Assembly: GCA_958295665.1 (NCBI GenBank) | Contig: OY282559.1 | Span: forward strand, 272,440,047 to 272,504,046 | Source: Tipula vernalis | Taxonomy: Eukaryota > Arthropoda > Insecta > Diptera > Tipulidae | Direction of reading: 5' to 3' | Length of the DNA: 64,000 nt | Shown: positions 57,555 to 64,000 of the stretch, piece by piece | Position numbering within the stretch: the first letter of the stretch is position 1 | How the letters are laid out: each line of letters opens with the position of its first letter | Translations under genes and position numbers: made by a program | The notes under the pieces: generated by a model | Told to the model about the DNA's origin: nothing | Databases searched by the model: none | The model's input: only the letters and a program-made list of their open reading frames with translations

Positions 57555-57647
57555 GCTCCACTAGAGCCTTATTTTCCAGCACTCAACTCTTCACAAGATT
57601 GACTTCCATTGAACAGAACCTGTGTTTTTCTGCTGTCACCGGTTTGG

Positions 57648-60600
57648 CTATCTGCTAATATTTCGTTTGTGGGGTGAAAAAGCTGTCTTCTCCGTTAGTT
57701 GGATCGCTCCTTTGTTGTCGCAGTGTATGGTGGTTGAACATTTATTTTCCTCTAGCAACTCCTGACATATACCCCGCCACCAAATAACCTCTTGCGTTAC
57801 CAAAGACATAGCCATGTATTCGGACTCTGTTGTAGACAAAGCAACTGTTGGTTGCTTCTTTGACGCCCATGAAATTTCTCCACCTTGCAGTTTGAATACA
57901 TATCCTGTTGTCGAACGTCGATTTACTGAATTACTTGCCCAATCTGAATCACAATAACCTTGCACTACTTCATTTCCATTTTTTGAATAAGTCAATTTCA
58001 TCTCGGTTATACCTTTCAAATATCGCATGATCCGCTTTACTGCCAACCAATGAGCAACGCCTGGATTGGTATTGAATCTGCTAACAGCTCCTACCGCGAA
58101 CTGTATATCTGGTCGTGATACCTGGGCAACAAACAACAAGCTCCCAACTGCTTCTTGATATGGCACATCCTTCATGGATTCGCGATCTTACTCATTCTTC
58201 GGCGACATTTCTAAAGTAAGTTTCTGATTTGGATCAACTGGAACACTTACACTATTACAATCGACCATTTGGAAACGTTCTAGTATTTTTTTAATATACT
58301 GGCTTTGATTTATCGAAATCGTTCCCGACTTGCGGTCTCGCGTAATCTGCATGCCCAACACACATTTGCCCTCGCCAATGTCCTTCATTTTAAATTGATT
58401 CTGAAGACACCACTTCAAATCAGCTTTCAAAACTTTGTCGTTGGAAAAAATGAGCAAGTCGTCAACATATACTGCCACAATCAACATCCTACTACCATCT
58501 ATAAGATAGTAAATGCATGCATCGTAATTTGAGCATTTCATACCAAAATTCTTCAAAGCAGGGCCCAAACGCTGAATACATACACGACTGGACTGCTTGA
58601 GTCCGTATACCGACTTCTTCATACAACAAACACCTTGACTTCCATCACTAAACTTTTCAGGTTGAATCATATAGATTTCCTCGCTTAAATCGCCATGAAG
58701 GAACGCTGTAATCGCATCCACCTGATCGATCTATAAATCGTATCTCACAGCTACCGCAATCAAAACCCGTGTCGACGAGTAGCGAACTATGAGTGAGAAT
58801 ATCTCCTCATAATCAATGCCCTTACGCTGAGCACAACCCTTCACTACCAAACGAGCCTTGTACCGATCTACCACTCCTTTCTCGTTGTACTTGGCCTTGA
58901 AAACCCATTTGCATTGAATTGCTCTACGATCAGGTGGCAAATCTGTAAGCGACCACGTCTCGTTTTCGATTAACGAACGATACTCCTCTTCCATAGCTCT
59001 TTTCCAGTGAGACGCAATTGAGCTGCTCATAGCCCCATCCAATTCAACACGTGATACAACATAAACGAAATTATTACTTTTCGTCAATTTGTGCTCTCTC
59101 GATGAACGACGCGGTTGTAACGAAACATCGTTCATTTCCTCATTTGACCGTTCATTTCTACCCGAAATGTCAATTGAATCTTCATTTGTTAGATTCTCAC
59201 TATTTTGATATCCAGATACGCCTTCTGAACTTGCTGTTGTAACAATTGCCTTATCCTCCACTTCATTTCTATCATCTTCGAATGGATAAAAATGATTAGA
59301 AAATTCGTTACAATCAATTACCTTGTTTTCACAGCGTTGATCCTCCAGAAAAACGACTGACATCCATTCGTAATTTTCCAAATCAAAAACTCGATAGCCT
59401 TTACAATTCTCGCTGTAGCCGACCATGATGTATTCACTTGATTTCGAATCAAATTTCTGGTGCTTTTGTTTCGGAACATGTACCATTGCCTTGCATCCAA
59501 ACACTTTCAAGTTGGACAAATCAGGCTTTTTGTTGGACCAAATTTCTTCGGGCGTTTTATCGATAGCCCCACGATATGGTGAACGATTCACAAGATAAGC
59601 CGCTGTGTTGACAGCTTCACCCCAAAATCTGTTGTCAAGCTTTTCGTCAAAAAGCATACATCTCGCACGCTCGATCAATGTTCGATTCATCCTTTCCGCC
59701 TTGCCGTTTTGCTCTGGCGTATACGGTGCAGCTGTTTGATGCTGTATCCCCGAATCTCCGAGGAACTTAGAAAATTCCTTGTTGCAGTACTCTGTTCCAT
59801 TATCTGAACACAACGTTCTGATTTTGTGACCCGTTTGATTCTCCGCAAATGCTTTGAACTCCCTGAAAACATTCAAGGTGTTTGATTTGTTCTTGATGAA
59901 ATACACGGAAATCTTGCGGCTAAAATCATCCAAGAAAGTCACAAAATATCGCGAGCCGCCAAATCAACTGGCATTGGACCACACAGGTCAGTGTGCACCA
60001 GTTCTAGTACCCTGGTAGCCCGAGATTTGCTGTCATTGAACGGAAGGCGAGTCTGTTTCCCCTTTAAACAAGTTTCACACTTGCCCTATTAACCACCGAC
60101 AAAACTCATCCCACCCACAAAACCATTTCGTAATCTCCTACATGTCCTAGACGACGATGCCATAATTCCCATGAATCCCCAACTTTGACCCTCAAACATG
60201 TTTCACTCGTCTGCATTACTTTGAATATCCCTGCATTTACTTTTGCTTCAACCAGTCATTTGTTGTTTTTGTCGAAAACTTTGCAATCATTTGCACTAAA
60301 CTTGACAATTAGTCCATTGCCAACTAACTGACTGACCGACAATAAATTTGTGCAAAGGCCTGGCACGAATAGAATGTCATGAACTGTAGTATCCACTATA
60401 TGATTATTCACCTGTAGCTGGAGTTAAACATTGCCAATCAATTCGGCCTTCAATTTTGATTGATTTGCAATCGTGACCTCTCCTCATTCTGACACTGGTT
60501 TGAGATTTTCCATCCAACCTCCACCAGAGTCTACATACCATCAGTCGATTTAAGATTGCATGCCGTCAAACATGAAAAAACTGATGAATGACTAGCCATC

Positions 60601-61305
60601 TTCGCTTTCGGACATTTGGTGTTGTAGTGACCAACTTCACCACATCCGAAACATTTCCCGTCCTTTACTTGTTTCTTCTTCTTCTGATAATTGTTTGACT
60701 TCGCTGGCTTGACGTACATGGCTGAAACAGAGGCAGAGCCCTCAATTCTATCATCCAAACGAACTTCTTGAAGTAGCTTGGTTTTTATTAAGTCAACCGA
60801 AATTTTTGTGCCAGACAAACTCTCTATCGCCATAATCAGGGGTTTGTACTCGTCGCTTAATCTGGCCAACAACAATGTGCCAATACACTCATCGTCTATT
60901 TCCATGCCGGCTCCTTTCAACTTGTGAGCGGTCATAATAATTTTTTTAACGAAAAATTCCATCGAACCGCAATTCACCAGTCTAGTTGAAACAAGTTCAC
61001 TCAAGAGTGCTACACGACGAAGTAGACCAGAATCTTCAAACGCTACCTTAAAACTGTCCCAAACACCCTTCGCCGTATTTGCTTTTTGAATGTGTGAAAA
61101 ATTCACACTGTCCACTAATAAAATAATCGATGCCTTGGCTTTTGAATCTTCAGTTTTTTTCTTTACTGGATCAATTTCCTTGCATGTGCCCTCCTAGATG
61201 ACTCCAAAGGTCATTCATTTGAAGATATGCTTGAGCAGCAAATTTCCATGTCTCATAGTTATCTCTTCCACGCAATTTCTCTATGGACGCAAACGTTGCC
61301 GCCAT
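57648..61305 (-). pseudogene. Copia gag-pol polyprotein with several stops and frameshifts
   Basis: It starts MAATFASIEKLRGRDNYETW at 61,305. Gag contains the zinc knuckle CFGCGEVGHYNTKC (about 60,650). The pre-integrase zinc segment SWELWHRRLGH lies near 60,160. Integrase shows Asp in LVHTDLCGPMP, Asp in LCSDNGTEYCNKEF and Glu in NGKAERMNRTLIERARCML. Reverse transcriptase has DAITAFLHGDLSEEIYM and the catalytic VAVYVDDLLIFSND (58,455). RNase H has GYCDSDWASN, TESEYMAM and IHCDNKGAIQL. Breaks include a frameshift near 61,193 and stops around 60,430, 60,260, 60,100, 58,730 and 58,187. All catalytic motifs are still readable. Confidence 0.92.
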
Positions 61306-61422
61306 TTTACAATTTTTTTTTTCTTTTTACACAGAAAAAAAATAATTACAATAAACTCGTTAACCACGAATTTTAACAAATTGAACTTTTTAATACTTTT
61401 TCCTTTGATTATTTAAGTGGGT

Positions 61423-61436
61423 CTGGGCCCATAACC
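61423..61436 (-). promoter_or_regulatory. Primer-binding site of the half-tRNA initiator-methionine type
   Basis: Directly inside the 5' LTR the coding strand reads GGTTATGGGCCCAG. This is the known copia-type site that pairs with the anticodon region of a cut initiator tRNA-Met rather than with a tRNA 3' end. Confidence 0.85.
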
Positions 61437-61617
61437 TGATCTGATTATAGACTTAAATAAAAAGAAGTATAACGCAAATAAAAATGACAAGCGTCCATTC
61501 ACGAGGTATTTATTAAAAGCTAACAAAAGAAAGTACATAAGAAAGATAACGCTACAAGCGGCTAGCATTAAAAACAAAAAACAAAATAAAGACTCTCTCA
61601 CACTTAATAACTCAACA
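61437..61617 (-). repeat. 5' LTR of the copia element
   Basis: 181 bp. On the coding strand it starts TGTTGAGTTATT and ends in ATCA, next to the primer-binding site. Confidence 0.93.
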
Positions 61618-61622
61618 AGAAC

Positions 61623-61850
61623 ACTTTATCTAGATTGGCGCTACTTGAATTCGTGCAGGATAACTCGTCGGTGCACAAGTTTGCATATACAATTGGTTTG
61701 CTGATCAGCCAGAATTAACCAATTTAAATCCCATTGAGCATGTGTGGCTAAAATAGTGAGAAAATGAGAACCACTAGCTCTCCAGGAACCCCCGGTAATT
61801 ATTGAATTATGACGCCGAGCCCACCCCACCCTACACACGTTTTTACATAA
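61623..61850 (+). pseudogene. Tc1-like transposase, 3' part
   Basis: It continues the part before 57,373, with the second catalytic Asp in FVQDNSSVHKFAYTIG (about 61,650) and, in a shifted frame, NLNPIEHVWLK, the block that carries the third acidic residue in Tc1-like proteins. It decays before 61,800. Terminal repeats were not recognised. Confidence 0.72.
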
Positions 61851-62039
61851 AATTGGAAATATTTGACAGGATGGTTAAAATATGATTAATATCGATCTGA
61901 ATACAGATACCTTGGCGGTCAATAGATAGTAGTTTAGCTCATGCTTAGAACAACACATTTTTTAAATATAACCGTTTGAATTTATAAAATTAATTTGATA
62001 CCCACTTTTCAATCCTCGCCATTCTAGAATAATAAATTA
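61851..62039. other. Spacer, no gene seen
   Basis: Short AT-rich stretch. Confidence 0.4.
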
Positions 62040-62330
62040 ATTAGGAATGATATCCTGGCATAATTGCTCCTCTATTCCATAAATATGACTTATTACCTCG
62101 TCCTTCAGCTCTTGAATTGGTGCTGGCTTATTGCCATAGACCTTACTTTTAAGATAACCTCAAAGAAAGAAGTTCAATGGGGGAGGGGTCAAATCGCACA
62201 AGCTCAAAAATGCGCCATGGGAACTTCTCGTGCAATAAAGCCATTTTTGCATGCGCTGTGTGAAGTATGGCACCATCTTGTTAAAACCACATATCGTCTA
62301 CATCCACATAATTCAATTCGAACCTAAAAA
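62040..62330 (-). pseudogene. Mariner-type transposase fragment, minus strand
   Basis: Across frames the minus strand reads DDMWF-QDGAILHTAHAKMAL-like sequence (second catalytic Asp), then FFLWGYLKSKVYGNKPAPIQEL (the block after the third catalytic Asp) and EEQLCQDIIPN. This matches the C-terminal half of DDxD mariner-family transposases, of the same broad type as the element at 4.5 kb. Frameshifts are frequent. Confidence 0.65.
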
Positions 62331-62560
62331 GGAGCAATTATGCCAGGCTGCTTTAGGGGAGCAATTATGCCAGAACTGATTGATATATGCCGCCGAAGCC
62401 TAGGTGAACGTTTGGCCAATATTGTTTTACATAATTGTTATCGATCAATAAGCATGATACAATAAAGAAATCCAAATCATTCCAACGCGATAATTTTTTA
62501 TTTACTATTCACGTAGTGAAAAACTCTTTTTGGGGCACCCTTTTTAAACCAAAAAAAATG
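62331..62560 (+). pseudogene. Second mariner-type C-terminal fragment, opposite orientation, with possible terminal repeat
   Basis: Plus-strand sequence begins with GGAGCAATTATGCCAG, occurring twice (62,331 and 62,354), which is the inverted counterpart of the motif at about 62,050. It continues ELIDICRRSLGERLANIVLHN, typical of the end of a mariner-type transposase. TTTTTGGGGCACCCTTTTT at about 62,527-62,545 resembles a terminal repeat of this superfamily. Confidence 0.5.
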
Positions 62561-63480
62561 TTTACAGATAAGGCTAAAATGTGACCTGTAGTTAGTTTTA
62601 CCAAGTTAATTTAAAGCCACTTTTAACGTGAACGTGGCGACATTGCAATAACACTACCGTTAATCATACCTGTATTTAAAGCATAATATTTGCTTCTAGA
62701 ATCTATTTCAAAATGAATATTCCAGATCACTAATTCTCCTAAATATTGAACCACAAGTGTTATGAAGAACGCTACTGTTAAACGAGTACTGTTTTTTCAA
62801 TGTTTCGTTAAGAAGGCGGGATTTATAATACTTAATCAAACATGAACCTTATGATGTTTGCAAGCAAACCACAATAACTTTCTGCCAATTCTTTTTCAAG
62901 ATGACTCCAGCCCGCACTTAGCGTATTGACGTTGCTGGCGGTTGTATCGAAACACAATCCTCTAATATCCTCGATAATATTCCAGATTTCAAAAATTTTA
63001 AAAAACGTCTCACACTGCTATTTACCTGTTCCATGTGTAATCATTGGAAATTCCAACAATTTGGTTTTACCATAACCAGATACTATAACGCACAATCGGT
63101 CAACCGTTGCTTTCTCTGTTATATATTCTAACATTTTCCATCACAATGTACAGTTAGAATATAATCATCATCATCATCCATTGATCGTAACGAACGAAGA
63201 CTAAAAGTATTAATATTTCGATAATGCTGGAGAAATCGCAACTTTGACGGATCTGTCTGTTATTTTTTCAATATTAAGGCCATGAGAAATGTCAAAGATT
63301 CTCCATCCGTCTTGTAAGAAAATGTTTTTTTAATTTGTTTCAGTTTCACTTTTTCCATTAATATTTTTTTAAGTTGATAATTTAGTGATTTTTCTAATAA
63401 TATTCCTCTTCGCTTGATGAGAAATCCCAAACTTCTGCCAAGTAGTAGCTATATAGTTCATCAGCAACAGAGCTACCTTG
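62561..63480. other. Region without a recognisable gene
   Basis: No coding similarity was seen. A short tcatcatcatcat run lies at 63,165-63,178. Confidence 0.5.
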
Positions 63481-64000
63481 AAAATTTATACTCGTATTTG
63501 TCAGCTTGTGATCTGTGTGGGGTTTGCCAGTTCCCCGATCAGGCGCCTGCCCGGATGTCGGACAGGGGAAAGCTTTCCGCCGATGGCTGCATGGCTAAGG
63601 GGTGCTTAGTTGTTAGTATGCGAACTCCGAATTTGGCGACATTCGGTTTTATAGCCTTCCTACGATAAAGCAGGGCTCTGTCATAGGTGATCGTTATTTC
63701 TCGTGCTACTCGTGGGACCAAAAACTGGATTGTAATACGCAAGAAACAAATAAATTTAAGGAGAGTGATGCCTCTCCAATAGCATTAAAGCAAGAGGATG
63801 GAGCAATGCTAAGATTAAAAGCTAGCCATAATGGATTGGATATCAGTTGAATACCAGCACAGTTACCTGATTTAGAGGACTCTCCAGATGGATCCTGAAT
63901 TATTATTATTAGAATAAGGGGAACTAAAACCCTGCAAAAGGAAGAGATTAACATCTGAGGAGTATAGTGGCGACCTAAAAAATGAAACAAGATAGAGAAT
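63481..64000 (+). mobile_element. Possible 5' end of a LOA-type LINE, running off the window
   Basis: GCTACTCGTGGGACC at about 63,703 and the A-rich coding sequence after it resemble the start of ORF1 in the minus-strand LINE (GCTACTCGTGGGAACAAC, near 21,780). The stretch is GC-richer than its surroundings, as is the LINE 5' region. The similarity is short and stops interrupt every frame. Confidence 0.35.

Larger units (their letters stand above)
57374..61617 (-). mobile_element. Copia-type LTR retrotransposon, 4.2 kb, complete but mutated
   Basis: The two 181-bp LTRs (57,374-57,554 and 61,437-61,617) differ at about six positions by eye. On the coding strand they read TGTTGAGTTATTAAG...ATCA. 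AGAAC flanks the element on both sides (57,369-57,373 and 61,618-61,622). The domain order gag, protease, integrase, reverse transcriptase, RNase H is that of Ty1/copia. It was inserted into a Tc1-like element. The small LTR divergence points to a relatively recent insertion, yet the coding region has several lesions. Confidence 0.93.

Noticed and set aside
1..64000. CRISPR, operon or other prokaryotic defence systems
   Set aside because: Spliced genes and eukaryotic transposons throughout. The tandem repeats have no spacer structure.

Overview
This is AT-rich nuclear DNA of an arthropod, most likely an insect. The evidence is spliced genes with GT-AG introns, BEL/Pao retrotransposons, LOA/R1-type and Jockey-type LINEs, a copia element with the half-tRNA initiator-methionine primer site known from Drosophila copia, Tc1/mariner and PIF/Harbinger transposons, and zeste/MADF-type DNA-binding domains. 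Species cannot be told from the sequence. No tRNA, rRNA or CRISPR was seen. Almost everything is mobile DNA. The exception is one pair of paralogous host-like genes that I cannot match to a known family.

Layout. 0.1-1.05 kb: a 7-bp satellite. 2.4-4.3 kb (+): gene copy 1 of the unknown family. 4.5-5.4 kb: a mariner remnant with TA duplications. It sits at the start of a broken BEL/Pao copy (to about 12.0 kb), which is itself split at 7,688 by a 2.5-kb insertion made mostly of a 174-bp satellite and flanked by a 10-bp target duplication. 12.3-14.5 kb: a 5'-truncated LOA-type LINE. 17.2-22.3 kb (-): a longer LOA-type LINE. 22.6 kb: a Harbinger transposase fragment. 23.6-26.6 and 27.1-31.6 kb (-): two further broken BEL/Pao copies. 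33.5-35.5 kb (-): gene copy 2 of the unknown family, tail-to-tail with copy 1.

35,754-41,855 is a complete CACTA/EnSpm-like transposon. It has matching CACTCAAAAAAA termini, an uninterrupted 813-aa zinc-finger transposase and a second multi-exon gene. 42.1-45.5 kb holds a tandem pair of repeats, Helitron and Jockey remnants and a decayed tandem repeat. 46.4-47.1 kb is a frameshifted zeste-like gene. 47,187-50,285 is a two-gene Harbinger transposon with a 3-bp duplication. 50.4-54.9 kb is a Harbinger-type pseudogene whose tiny intron carries an LTR element, whose 3' LTR in turn carries a solo LTR. 55.0-55.6 kb is a nest of foldback elements. 57.1-61.8 kb is a Tc1-like element split by a 4.2-kb copia element. 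62.0-62.6 kb holds mariner fragments, and a possible LINE 5' end runs off the right edge.

How it fits together. The two unknown genes share exon structure, introns and 3' UTR, so they arose by an inverted duplication, and the space between them was then filled with transposons. At least six insertion events can be ordered by exact target-site duplications. The best candidates for new biology are the unknown gene family, the CACTA element with its paired second protein, and the satellite-carrying DNA transposon.
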